Shown here piece after piece: positions 23,693-31,605 of a DNA stretch of 36,136 nt. Numbering within the stretch: position 1 is the stretch's first letter; the number at the start of each line of letters is the position of its first letter. Where the stretch lies: positions 1 to 36,136 of IMG/VR virus record IMGVR_UViG_3300036790_000131. One strand, given 5' to 3'. Source of the stretch: a virus. Under the pieces are notes generated by a model. The model was not told the DNA's origin. It was given only the letters and a program-made list of their open reading frames with translations, and searched no databases. The translations under genes were made by a program, and so were the position numbers.

Positions 23693-25837
23693 CTATTCGA
23701 CCGTAGGTAACTGTCCCTCAATCCCACCGGGATTCGGAACACCCTCAACCGCTTCGCTCATACCGCTCGCTTTCGCGGCCTCGCGGGTGATATCACGCTT
23801 GATTCGGTCATCTGATGCTTGATCTTCCAACTGTTGTTTTTGCTGGAATTTTTGTTGATCGCCTGCTTGTTTCGCCGCAATCTGTTGTTGCATCATCGCA
23901 GCTTTGCTGTTAGCGTTACGCTTCTGAATCATCTCCGGCGTCATCTTCTTGATGATGTCGTTCTTATTCTTCCATTCGCTAGCTTCAAGCCACATCGTCA
24001 CAATAGGTTTAAAATCGATGAATTCCTCGTTGATATCCGCGAGACTCTGTTGAATCTGCGGATTGTCAAGAATCTGCGTGAGCATCACCATGGATTGTGC
24101 CATGGTTCGTTTCGCGGCTAACGACGCCCCGGCGAGGACCTCATATTCAATTTGAGCATCATGAAATTCTTGAAGATTCAATTTCTGGGTAAAGTCATCC
24201 CCCATCTCTTGACCAAGAATATGAATAATCGCCGCATCTGACATGACCTTAAATACCAGCATGTCAATGATGGACAAAAACGGTTTAAATACTTGCTCAA
24301 TGAAATTATCCAGCGGACCATCGAGCCGAGTTGCACTCGCGCCCGCGAGGATGTTAGCACCGCCTGCGGTACGCCCCATTGAAGATCGAGGACCAGCTGA
24401 ACTTCCCTGAACAAGCATTTGATCTGCACCAGATGACGACTCAGTCGCAGTCTCACTCTCTTTGAGAGCCGACCAAATATCATTCGGAACCTTGGGGGTT
24501 TCCAACATCCGATACGATTTTTCTGTATCGGTCACCGACATTATTTTACCGAGCGTAGTACGGAGCATCTGGGTCGGAGCATTATCGTTACGATCCCGGA
24601 GGTAAATTGGATTCACACCAAAAGACAAAATCTTAAGAATAGCGTTAATCGTCCCTTGATCGACACGTTGATTTTGACCGACAATGAGTCCTAATCCCAT
24701 ACCATAAAAGGCATTCGGACGATTCCACCAATTCGATGACAGAAAGGGCAACCTCTTAAATTCATTATCACCCGAATACAGAACCCACTTTTGATTTAAA
24801 ACAATAATTCTTCGTTCCTTATCCCAGTATTCCAAAACTTCTAATTTAGTTCTGTGAGGGTCCGGACTGTTCTTCACATTTGGTTTTTCCGCATGATGAA
24901 CAACACCCTCGATATAGGTCGCCTGCGTGGTTTCCAGTGTTTCCGCTTTAATGGGAGTATTCCAAATTGCATTCATCTGGGCAAGAGATGGAAAACGATA
25001 TCCCGAAATTTCCTGTCCCTCATCCCCATTCACATCCGCCCCGGCAATCGCCTTACGAAGATCATTGAGTTGATACCAATCGAGGTATCGAACATCAATA
25101 GCCCACATAGCTTTACTAATGTCACCAATGGCTAACTGCGAATCAACCAAAACTTTGTCAATGGGACGCCAATCAAAATATGGAAGCGGAATCACCTTAG
25201 TAGTTGTAGTAATCTCAGGCGCTTCATCCGTCACGAGAGAAGTCGAAGTATTAGCACCCTTCGGATCACCCGCGTCTATATGCCGAACGGTGGCTTTTCT
25301 CTTGTAGGTAGTAATCTCCTTCCAATCATACCCCCACTTGAAAATCCCAGTACCCAAATGCGCCATCTGTTCCAAACCATTTTTTGTGTTTGTTTTGAAA
25401 TCACACTGGTCTAAGATGAAGGAAAAAATTGCCGTCTTTGCGTCCACCACATCTTGGGAAGTACCCGGACGCGGACGCAACAACATCGGTGGGTCGTCAT
25501 AAAACAAACCCTTATACAACTGGGGAACGACCGCATTACAAACCTTCGCAACTGTGAACCGCTGAACATTAGGCTCCAGAACATAGGTGTTTTCGTACAC
25601 GGTCATTGGGCGAGGCGATTGATACAGAAGGTCTGCGTCACGCCACAGTAATGCCCACTGACGATTTTGAATATACGCCTTTGCTTGAGATGCAGAACCC
25701 ACCACAAGTGCCAAATCAGTGGAAACCTTCTCGGTATCCCCGTCCTTAGTAAAATCTGCCATCGTGAGAACGGCATTCGGATTTCCGTCGGAGGGAGGGG
25801 TAGCATCGTCAACACCTAATAAAGTTTCTTCTGCCAT
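23693..25837 (-). CDS. Portal protein, 714 residues
   Basis: Forms the dodecameric DNA-entry ring at one head vertex, working with the terminase. It lies directly after the large terminase gene and before head assembly genes. The central region shows portal hallmarks: long helices, SNWWNRPNAFYGMGLGLIVGQNQRVDQGTINAILKI at about 370-405, and a GSSAGPRSSMGRTAGGANILAGAS loop followed by helices ending in LGQEMGDDF. The C-terminal 90 residues are Q/K-rich and helical, a likely barrel domain. ATG 25837 is chosen over the GTG three bases earlier. The size is within the range of large podovirus portals. Confidence 0.85.
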   Translation of the reverse strand: MAEETLLGVDDATPPSDGNPNAVLTMADFTKDGDTEKVSTDLALVVGSASQAKAYIQNRQWALLWRDADLLYQSPRPMTVYENTYVLEPNVQRFTVAKVCNAVVPQLYKGLFYDDPPMLLRPRPGTSQDVVDAKTAIFSFILDQCDFKTNTKNGLEQMAHLGTGIFKWGYDWKEITTYKRKATVRHIDAGDPKGANTSTSLVTDEAPEITTTTKVIPLPYFDWRPIDKVLVDSQLAIGDISKAMWAIDVRYLDWYQLNDLRKAIAGADVNGDEGQEISGYRFPSLAQMNAIWNTPIKAETLETTQATYIEGVVHHAEKPNVKNSPDPHRTKLEVLEYWDKERRIIVLNQKWVLYSGDNEFKRLPFLSSNWWNRPNAFYGMGLGLIVGQNQRVDQGTINAILKILSFGVNPIYLRDRNDNAPTQMLRTTLGKIMSVTDTEKSYRMLETPKVPNDIWSALKESETATESSSGADQMLVQGSSAGPRSSMGRTAGGANILAGASATRLDGPLDNFIEQVFKPFLSIIDMLVFKVMSDAAIIHILGQEMGDDFTQKLNLQEFHDAQIEYEVLAGASLAAKRTMAQSMVMLTQILDNPQIQQSLADINEEFIDFKPIVTMWLEASEWKNKNDIIKKMTPEMIQKRNANSKAAMMQQQIAAKQAGDQQKFQQKQQLEDQASDDRIKRDITREAAKASGMSEAVEGVPNPGGIEGQLPTVE

Positions 25838-25847
25838 CACGTACCTT

Positions 25848-27863
25848 TCATCCCATCAAATCCGCTAAGGGGTCTTGAAAAGAATTATCCTTCGCCATGT
25901 TATCTGCGAGTTCGCTCATGGATGTATCCGGAAACTCCAACCCAGCATTATTCAATTCATATGAATTGGTTGCGGGGTTAAACTTTCCCGAAGATGTATT
26001 TGGTTTTCCATTCCCGAACACGACTTCATGAAAATGCTTCGAGCCGGGGTTAATCGCAAAACCAGAGCTTTGCGCTGCCATCTTCCCCTCAATGTCTGCA
26101 TAACTCGAAAACTGATTAATCAAAATCGCTAAAGCGTCCACGATATCATCATGAGTACTCGCAGCAGTCCCGAATTTAGACAATTCCTCGTAAAGTTCTT
26201 CGAGGCCGGGGCATGAATTCACAAACCGCAAACGATCATCCCCAAGATACCGCAATACCGGTTTAGCCTTCATCGCCTTAGAATTCGCTTTATTCCCGAG
26301 TCCGAGGGATACAAATTCAATAGGAACGCGAATTTTAAGTTTATCCATTTCCCGATAACACTCGCGACCCATCCACTTGACCCCAACGGATTCTTCTATA
26401 CAGATTCTCTTCGGTTTCCAATTCAGAGCAGTCGCCGCAATCATAGCGGGCAATTCATACTCGTTATAGCGGCCACGCTTCATGTCGATGACATAAAACC
26501 GACCACCATAAATCAAGGCTGTTATAATGACGGTGTAATCCGCCCACTGCTTGGTCGAATAGGCAGTATCCACGGTAGTGACGATCATTCCACTATCTGG
26601 CAGGTCGTTTGCATTAATAGTGCGACGAATCAAAAGTTCTCTTGGGAACTTTACGACGTGAAGTTGCGTCGGGTCGTTCAAATACTTAATGGCAAACCAC
26701 GGGTCGGTTTTCTTCTTATTCCGAAGAAACTTATATGTCAGTTGACCGGGTTCATTGAACCACAGTACGTAATCCGTTTCTGTCATCTCCTCTTCAATTT
26801 TACCCGCCAACACAGCCGCCGCCGTAGGCCACCAACACGGACGAATATAAATTTTCATCGGAGCCGTTTCGCCGTCTTCGAGAAATTTCTTTTCGTTCTT
26901 GATGTCGTGTCCGTACACGTCCTCACTGTCATACCACGTCCCAATCTTGTCGTAAAACCCATAAGGGTGCAACATAGCTTGGTTGATACTGACCTGTTTA
27001 TTGACGTTCTTCAAACGATCCACTGTCTGGGAGTTCTCGTTCGTCACCACGTCATCGAGCTTCAGAATCCCGACGTGCCATCCGGTCAACGACTGTTCGA
27101 TTGATCCGGCGAATACCGTGGGCTCTTTGTCCGGCATATTACACGCGGGAGTCCAGTATTCGTGTGCTTGCCCATCCTCTTTAGGAACACAATGTTCCGG
27201 GAACAAAACCTGAAACATGGACGGACTTCCATCCGGGGTAGTTTTTGGACGATATGCCTTCTTGGGGTGAAACAGGTCAGCAAACTTCGCGTCCCCGTCT
27301 TCCAACTCAAAGTGACCCTTGATCTCGCCGACAAAATCTTTAGCCAAATCAAGAACACCCGTCAAAACCAGAATAGTGGATTCCGACCAACAGATAATCC
27401 ACTGAACACAATCCGCCATATCCATAGAGGACTTAAATCCGCCTCGGGGAACCAGCAACAAACGTTCTTTCTTGTCTTCGTAGGTATTCGCAAATTCTTT
27501 AAATGTAGCAATCGTAGGGTCTTTTCTCACAAAGAATTCGTTACAAATTTCCTCGTGAGTATTGTGGACCGTCCCATCCGTCCATACATACTCCTTGTCC
27601 GAAGTATCTTTATACTTCTCCAACAACTTGCAAAGGAAAAACAAATTCGTCTGAGCCATGAACCGATAGCGAGCAATCAAATTAAGATCGACCAGATCGT
27701 ACTTCTTACACACCGCCAAAACCTTCTGTTGTTGCTCCTTGGGAAGTCGTAGAAAACTAATGCCCGCTTTGGAATCAATCTCTTCCCACGTCTTATCTCG
27801 GTGTTGATAATTCTTGTCCCATTTGTGCTTCTCACACAATACCGCCAATTGATCGAGCTTCAC
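25848..27863 (-). CDS. terL: Terminase large subunit (packaging ATPase/nuclease), 671 residues
   Basis: Drives DNA into the procapsid and cuts the concatemer. The start is GTG 27863 with AGGAGGG six bases upstream. The ATPase domain has Walker A VPRGGFKSS at 138-146 and a Walker B-like ILKLDD at 266-271, where D271 takes the place of the usual catalytic glutamate. The RNase H-like nuclease domain shows VDTAY with D432, ICIEE with E490/E491, and HDDIVDA with D572/D573. The C-terminal 80 residues are a polar tail that may dock to the portal. The portal gene follows after 10 bases. Confidence 0.95.
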   Translation of the reverse strand: MKLDQLAVLCEKHKWDKNYQHRDKTWEEIDSKAGISFLRLPKEQQQKVLAVCKKYDLVDLNLIARYRFMAQTNLFFLCKLLEKYKDTSDKEYVWTDGTVHNTHEEICNEFFVRKDPTIATFKEFANTYEDKKERLLLVPRGGFKSSMDMADCVQWIICWSESTILVLTGVLDLAKDFVGEIKGHFELEDGDAKFADLFHPKKAYRPKTTPDGSPSMFQVLFPEHCVPKEDGQAHEYWTPACNMPDKEPTVFAGSIEQSLTGWHVGILKLDDVVTNENSQTVDRLKNVNKQVSINQAMLHPYGFYDKIGTWYDSEDVYGHDIKNEKKFLEDGETAPMKIYIRPCWWPTAAAVLAGKIEEEMTETDYVLWFNEPGQLTYKFLRNKKKTDPWFAIKYLNDPTQLHVVKFPRELLIRRTINANDLPDSGMIVTTVDTAYSTKQWADYTVIITALIYGGRFYVIDMKRGRYNEYELPAMIAATALNWKPKRICIEESVGVKWMGRECYREMDKLKIRVPIEFVSLGLGNKANSKAMKAKPVLRYLGDDRLRFVNSCPGLEELYEELSKFGTAASTHDDIVDALAILINQFSSYADIEGKMAAQSSGFAINPGSKHFHEVVFGNGKPNTSSGKFNPATNSYELNNAGLEFPDTSMSELADNMAKDNSFQDPLADLMG

Positions 27864-27872
27864 GACACCCTC

Positions 27873-28478
27873 CTACCGATTTTGCATGTTGTCGCAACAC
27901 TCTTTAGAATCTACCCTCCCGGTACCGTCGGGGTTTTTCGGTACTCGGGGGTCCATCTTAACCAAGCCATGAGTGCATGAACCGGGCCCGGTAAACCATT
28001 TACAATTCCCACACTCTCTCGGAGGTTTGTTTTCAGCCAACGTCACGAAACCTGTCATAGGGGTTCCATCTTTGGAAAAACCCAACTTGTGACTTAGATA
28101 CACACCACGATAGGCTTCTTCCAAAGAAGAATCATTCGTTGCGGGAACGATTTGCTCACCCTCATGTATCTTATATATGCCCGTTTTAGGAACCGATGGC
28201 GTCCCCTTCGCAAACGACCCGAGAGGTTTGAGCGCGTCCTTCACATCCATACGCTTCTCACCGGGTTTATCCCCGTATCGGGAATTGGGGTTTACTTTAT
28301 CCGCTGGAGACACAGTAGGCTTGGGAGCCGGTGCGGATAGTTTTGGGCGAACCGCTTCGGCATTCTTAGCGTTCTCCCGCAAGCCCGCAGCAACGCTTGA
28401 AGTTTCATCATCGCCCGATTGATAGGCGTTCGTCATTTTGTTCATTGCATTACTTACTGCGGTTTTAATATCGGGCAT
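27873..28478 (-). CDS. Protein with a CxxC-type metal site, 201 residues
   Basis: AAGGAA precedes ATG 28478. The first 100 residues are polar and probably disordered. Residues 99-112 (TGIYKIHEGEQIVP) match a motif in the next upstream protein. The C-terminus has C156xxC159, C168, H170 and C194/C195 (ECGNCKWFTGPGSCTHG...), a likely zinc or iron-sulfur site. It directly precedes the terminase gene in transcription. A packaging or assembly accessory is possible; the family is not recognised. Confidence 0.65.
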   Translation of the reverse strand: MPDIKTAVSNAMNKMTNAYQSGDDETSSVAAGLRENAKNAEAVRPKLSAPAPKPTVSPADKVNPNSRYGDKPGEKRMDVKDALKPLGSFAKGTPSVPKTGIYKIHEGEQIVPATNDSSLEEAYRGVYLSHKLGFSKDGTPMTGFVTLAENKPPRECGNCKWFTGPGSCTHGLVKMDPRVPKNPDGTGRVDSKECCDNMQNR

Positions 28479-28485
28479 GAATTCC

Positions 28486-29013
28486 TTACATACCTACAGC
28501 AGGACCAGCGCCAGCAGCGGGGGCTGCTTCAGGCATAGGAGACGGAGCCGCCGTCATAGGAGCCGGGGCATTAGCGCCGGTGGCTGCATCCGGAGATGGA
28601 GTACCCATATGGTCTTCCATATGAGAATGCAAATCACCCATATCATTAGAGACGTGGGTTTCATCTGGGTGATGCTCGGGATGATGATGTTTGTGAACAT
28701 GAATCATCTTTCCGTCATGCGACTTAGTAGTCGAAATTTCCCGTATTTCTTTCTTAGGCTTTTTATCGCCCTTCGTAATTCCCGCATAGGGGTTAACCAT
28801 TGGATTGTCCTTTTTGGGAATAACAGCTTCCCCTTTTTGTAGATGAGCAAGTCCCGTTCGGGGCACTACATCAACACCTGTGTGATACTTCGGAACATGT
28901 ACGGGCAAATGTTTGCCCTTAGTGGCGGCATCAAATTCCGCCAATTTTTCTTTACCAAGAATCTCCGGATGCTCGTGAAGATATCCTTCTTGAGCTTGTG
29001 ATTCAAAAGGCAT
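28486..29013 (-). CDS. Histidine-rich phage protein, 175 residues
   Basis: Begins MPFESQAQEGYLHEHPEI; an MPF(K/E)SxAQ opening is common in short phage proteins near the packaging genes. Residues 53-66 (TGLAHLQKGEAVIP) repeat the GExVVP-type motif of the neighbouring 201-residue protein. Residues 105-135 are exceptionally histidine-rich (MIHVHKHHHPEHHPDETH), a likely metal-binding patch. The C-terminal 35 residues are a low-complexity A/P/G/M tail. GAGGGG precedes ATG 29013. Probably virion-associated or an assembly factor; the function is not known. Confidence 0.65.
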   Translation of the reverse strand: MPFESQAQEGYLHEHPEILGKEKLAEFDAATKGKHLPVHVPKYHTGVDVVPRTGLAHLQKGEAVIPKKDNPMVNPYAGITKGDKKPKKEIREISTTKSHDGKMIHVHKHHHPEHHPDETHVSNDMGDLHSHMEDHMGTPSPDAATGANAPAPMTAAPSPMPEAAPAAGAGPAVGM

Positions 29014-29015
29014 AC

Positions 29016-29180
29016 TTAGCCCCTCTTACGACCTGCGGCGGACATCTTAGCCATTTTTCCTGTTCCCCATTTTTTACGACCGATCCAAGCCGCCAAAGCC
29101 CCGGTATTCTTCACACCTTTTCGACCGAGCTTGCCTTGCAATTTCTTGAATCTTGCACCAGTCCCTAACTTAGGTTTCAT
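29016..29180 (-). CDS. Very basic 54-residue protein
   Basis: ATG 29180 overlaps the phosphatase stop (ATGA) and TAA lies at 29016-29018, two bases before the next gene. Its lysine/arginine content is extreme (MKPKLGTGARFKKLQGKLGRKG... ending MSAAGRKRG), with no acidic residue visible. It could bind DNA or RNA, condense DNA in the head, or be an interior virion peptide. I do not recognise the family, but exact fitting between neighbours supports it as a gene. Confidence 0.75.
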   Translation of the reverse strand: MKPKLGTGARFKKLQGKLGRKGVKNTGALAAWIGRKKWGTGKMAKMSAAGRKRG

Positions 29181-29677
29181 TTTGTCTCCTTAAAGAGAGT
29201 TGGCACAACGTCCCACAACTCTCGAATTTTAGCTTTCATCCCAACGCCGGGGTCAAAAGGAGGATACAATGTCTTATATTTCCGCATTGATGCACCTGCT
29301 CCACCCGGCATCTCCCCGATAGACCTGAGATAAAGAAGGGCGGTTGAAGGCCCTCGGGAATGACCTGCGTTACAGTGAACCAATACCTCATGATTTTGGG
29401 TTCTCTGTTGATGAATAAATCGGAGACCATCCAAAATCATTTCGTCGGGAATCATCAAAGGATCGTCGATATCCAAACAGTTCATGGCAGCCCAATGACC
29501 ACGTTGGGCAAAAAGATATTCGGGACCTTTTGGCGCTCCCATAGTAGTATATTTCAACATCGCTCGATGACCATCGGGGCCATCCTTCGCACAAGTCAAG
29601 CGGGAAAATCCCCGCTCTTTCGCCTTGGGAACATCTTTGTCCCCGCCGACCCATAATCCTTTAATGATTTCTTCCAC
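29177..29677 (-). CDS. Dual-specificity-type protein phosphatase, 166 residues
   Basis: Cysteine phosphatase signature HCNAGHSRGPS at 101-111: nucleophile C102, phosphate-binding R108, and S111. A candidate general acid is D69 or D71/D72 in MNCLDIDDP. The length matches a minimal DSP domain and no other domain is present. It would remove phosphate from Ser/Thr/Tyr or possibly from nucleic acid or nucleotide substrates. GTG 29677 is the start, with GGGAGG upstream. It lies beside the basic 54-residue protein; the substrate is unknown. Confidence 0.85.
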   Translation of the reverse strand: MEEIIKGLWVGGDKDVPKAKERGFSRLTCAKDGPDGHRAMLKYTTMGAPKGPEYLFAQRGHWAAMNCLDIDDPLMIPDEMILDGLRFIHQQRTQNHEVLVHCNAGHSRGPSTALLYLRSIGEMPGGAGASMRKYKTLYPPFDPGVGMKAKIRELWDVVPTLFKETK

Positions 29678-30005
29678 TGTTATCCTCCCGAAGTTTCAAA
29701 TTCAACGCAACAAAGGCGTCGTGAACATGTTCTCGGAAGTGATTGAAATCCTCTTTCTTGAGAAACATCTGTCGCCTACGGTCTGCGGATTGGGGCGTAT
29801 CTTCACCAAAAACAGAGCGAGTCAAACAAGGATTTTTAGGAAATGCCGTAGACCGAATAACCGCCGTCGTCGCATTCTTTATTTTTCGGTTTCGGGAATC
29901 AGGACCGCGTAGAGCAACAAGAACATCCCACAACTGTTCTCCGTAGGGTTCAAATAACATGTCCTGAATTTTGTCAAGAGCTTCCCTTAAATTTTTAGGT
30001 TTCAA
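29661..30005 (-). CDS. Hypothetical protein, 114 residues
   Basis: Starts with TTG 30005, whose last two bases overlap the previous stop (TTGA), suggesting translational coupling; no strong ribosome site is present, so an internal start is possible. Segments that look well structured are EPYGEQLWDVLVALRGPDS and EDFNHFREHVHDAFVAL. No catalytic pattern is seen. It overlaps the phosphatase start by 17 bases. Family not recognised. Confidence 0.6.
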   Translation of the reverse strand: MKPKNLREALDKIQDMLFEPYGEQLWDVLVALRGPDSRNRKIKNATTAVIRSTAFPKNPCLTRSVFGEDTPQSADRRRQMFLKKEDFNHFREHVHDAFVALNLKLREDNSGRNH

Positions 30006-30274
30006 TCGGTCAGAACTATTCGGGATTTCTGCGGTGCGGACGGAGGCACCGTTTGAGTTGCAACAGCGTTCGTTTGAAGTTGTCCGGGTTGCTTTGCCGC
30101 CTTAGCCTGCAAAGCTTTCTGAATAAGATCATCTACATATGACTTGAGCGCGATATTAGCCCAATCTGTCGCAAACTGGAGGCTCGTGTTGTCCAGAATC
30201 ATTTTGATTCCGTTGAAGTTCCACGCCTTCGCAAACGCTTGCGTCATCTCCTTGGTTACTAGTGGATATCCCAT
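30002..30274 (-). CDS. Hypothetical protein, 90 residues
   Basis: GGGAGGGG precedes ATG 30274, a strong ribosome site. The sequence is helical (EMTQAFAKAWNFNGIKMIL, TDWANIALKSYVDDLIQKALQAKAAKQ) with a polar tail. It overlaps the C-terminal 119 bases of the preceding 128-residue frame. No family is recognised. The ribosome site makes this frame the better supported of the two in the overlap. Confidence 0.65.
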   Translation of the reverse strand: MGYPLVTKEMTQAFAKAWNFNGIKMILDNTSLQFATDWANIALKSYVDDLIQKALQAKAAKQPGQLQTNAVATQTVPPSAPQKSRIVLTD

Positions 30275-30542
30275 TTTGTTTCCCCTCCCGTTGTTTTTTG
30301 AATTCGTCTAGTGCCGCATCTATGGCTTTATCAATTTCAGGTTCCGGGGGTAGTTCAATGGGTGTGACTGGAGGTCTTCCCCCTTTGGGGTTCGGGTCAA
30401 TCAAAGCAATATTCAAAAACCCACACATGATTGCTGCCCGATCAAGTGCCCGAAGACGTGTCACCGGGTTTACCTTCTTATCATCGCCGATCTGGAGATA
30501 ATCTTGAACTATTCGATCCTTGTTTGGTCTCCGTCTCGGCAT
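30156..30542 (-). CDS. Possible terminase small subunit-like protein, up to 128 residues
   Basis: AGGAGGAG precedes ATG 30542. It starts with a basic helix-turn-helix-like region (RRRPNKDRIVQDYLQ..VNPVTRLRALDRAAIMCGFL) of the kind used by small terminase subunits to bind the packaging site. A proline-rich linker and a charged helix (EIDKAIDAALDEFKKQREGK) follow. The last 40 codons overlap the next gene in another frame and have a less protein-like composition, so the true end may be shorter. Small terminase identity is a weak inference. Confidence 0.5.
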   Translation of the reverse strand: MPRRRPNKDRIVQDYLQIGDDKKVNPVTRLRALDRAAIMCGFLNIALIDPNPKGGRPPVTPIELPPEPEIDKAIDAALDEFKKQREGKQNGISTSNQGDDASVCEGVELQRNQNDSGQHEPPVCDRLG

Positions 30543-30549
30543 GCTCCTC

Positions 30550-30903
30550 CTAAAATAAGCAAATCCCTTTCAACAACGCACCCTTCTTGAAAACTCCACG
30601 CTCCGTCAACCGGGCATGCCATTCGGCGAATAGGGGGCCATGGTTGTCCCGAAAACCAGTAGCAATATGAATCATCTCATGAACAAGAGCACTCAACTTT
30701 TGAGAATGGGTTTTACATTTTTCACGATTCAGAAGTATGAGATAGCGATGACGTTTATCTTTCGCCAACCGTTCTGTACACGCGATGTCATTTTCTTCTC
30801 CGGGGTTTGACCACCGAATTATCACGTTCGTAGACAATTCCCCGAAGAAAAATTTCTTGTTGATATGGAGGAACCAACGTTTAAGCGTTCTGTCGCTCTG
30901 CAC
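30550..30903 (-). CDS. SprT-like zinc metallopeptidase, 117 residues
   Basis: Metallopeptidase of the SprT/Spartan type: zinc motif H75-E-x-x-H79 (LVHEMIHIATG) with third ligand H88 in DNHGPLF. The N-terminal half (FGELSTNVIIRWSNP) fits the first strands of this fold. The size is that of the catalytic domain alone. In other systems SprT-type enzymes cleave proteins crosslinked to DNA; whether this phage enzyme does so is unknown. The start is GTG 30903 with GAGGAGGAG upstream. The 54-residue membrane-like protein lies just upstream. Confidence 0.85.
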   Translation of the reverse strand: MQSDRTLKRWFLHINKKFFFGELSTNVIIRWSNPGEENDIACTERLAKDKRHRYLILLNREKCKTHSQKLSALVHEMIHIATGFRDNHGPLFAEWHARLTERGVFKKGALLKGICLF

Positions 30904-30918
30904 TGCTCCTCCTCGTGA

Positions 30919-31083
30919 TTACAGTTTTGCTTTCACATCGGCAACAAGTTTTGCAACTTCTGCTTTGAAATCTGCAACCGCCACCTTGATTTCCGCGCCA
31001 GCAGCCTTGACTTCTCTGCCAACCAAACCTCTAAAACCGTACCCGGCAGCAAACGCTCCCAAACCGATAATAATAAATTCCAT
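30919..31083 (-). CDS. Small membrane-anchored helical protein, 54 residues
   Basis: ATG 31081-31083, preceded by AAAGGAG, through TAA 30919-30921. Residues 2-22 are hydrophobic (EFIIIGLGAFAAGYGFRGLV) and likely span a membrane. The remainder alternates K/E/A (KVAVADFKAEVAKLVADVKAKL) and should form an amphipathic helix. The small size and anchored helix would fit a regulator or virion membrane protein; the function is not known. It sits between the GIY-YIG and SprT genes. Confidence 0.7.
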   Translation of the reverse strand: MEFIIIGLGAFAAGYGFRGLVGREVKAAGAEIKVAVADFKAEVAKLVADVKAKL

Positions 31084-31092
31084 GACTCTCCT

Positions 31093-31602
31093 TTACTCGT
31101 TCCAATTTCTACCTGAACGAATGTGAGCAATCGTAGCAGGACAAACCCCATATAATTCCGCCAATTCGGATTGAGTAAAACCCGGATGACAAGAACGTAC
31201 AAAGGAAACTTGCGGAAGGGTTAATATCGCCCGACCATTACCCGTGCCTCGATTTGCTTTAGAACTTTTAACACCAATCTTTTTTCTTGTTTCTTCGCTG
31301 TGACCAGTAGACCCGCCCAAACCTCCTCGCATTACATTATAGCCACGAGGAGCATATGTATCAAAGAACTCAATCAAAAACTCTTCTGCTTGGGATAACA
31401 TTTCCTTTGAATCGAATCTAGCGATTGCTTGAATTTCAAAGGCGTTGGCTCCATATTTACAAATAGCATGATGGATAGGATAACCCCTATTGTCATGATA
31501 TGCCGCCGAAACATGTTTTCGCCAACGATATTCAGGAGTCCCAACTGTCTTACCGATATATCGCTTTCCGTTTACTTTATTTGTTATGCAGTAAACGTAC
31601 AT
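31093..31602 (-). CDS. GIY-YIG homing endonuclease, 169 residues
   Basis: Complete GIY-YIG nuclease domain: MYVYCITN, KRYIGKT at 13-19, catalytic R26 in YRWRKH, AICKYG at 46-51, and metal-binding E73. The C-terminal part (about 127-165) contains a helix-turn-helix-like DNA-binding segment (FTQSELAELYGVCPATIAHIRSGR) and KANRGTGN, a NUMOD-type spacer. All key residues are present, so it is probably active. It is free-standing between a 121-residue gene (3-base gap) and the 54-residue gene (9-base gap), and interrupts no gene. Confidence 0.9.
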   Translation of the reverse strand: MYVYCITNKVNGKRYIGKTVGTPEYRWRKHVSAAYHDNRGYPIHHAICKYGANAFEIQAIARFDSKEMLSQAEEFLIEFFDTYAPRGYNVMRGGLGGSTGHSEETRKKIGVKSSKANRGTGNGRAILTLPQVSFVRSCHPGFTQSELAELYGVCPATIAHIRSGRNWNE

Positions 31603-31605
31603 GAC

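Noticed and set aside
30285-30305. A possible A-AAA-AAC slippery site for a -1 frameshift between the 128- and 90-residue frames.
   Set aside because: The frame of the 90-residue gene is +1, not -1, relative to the first frame, and the 90-residue gene has its own strong ribosome site.
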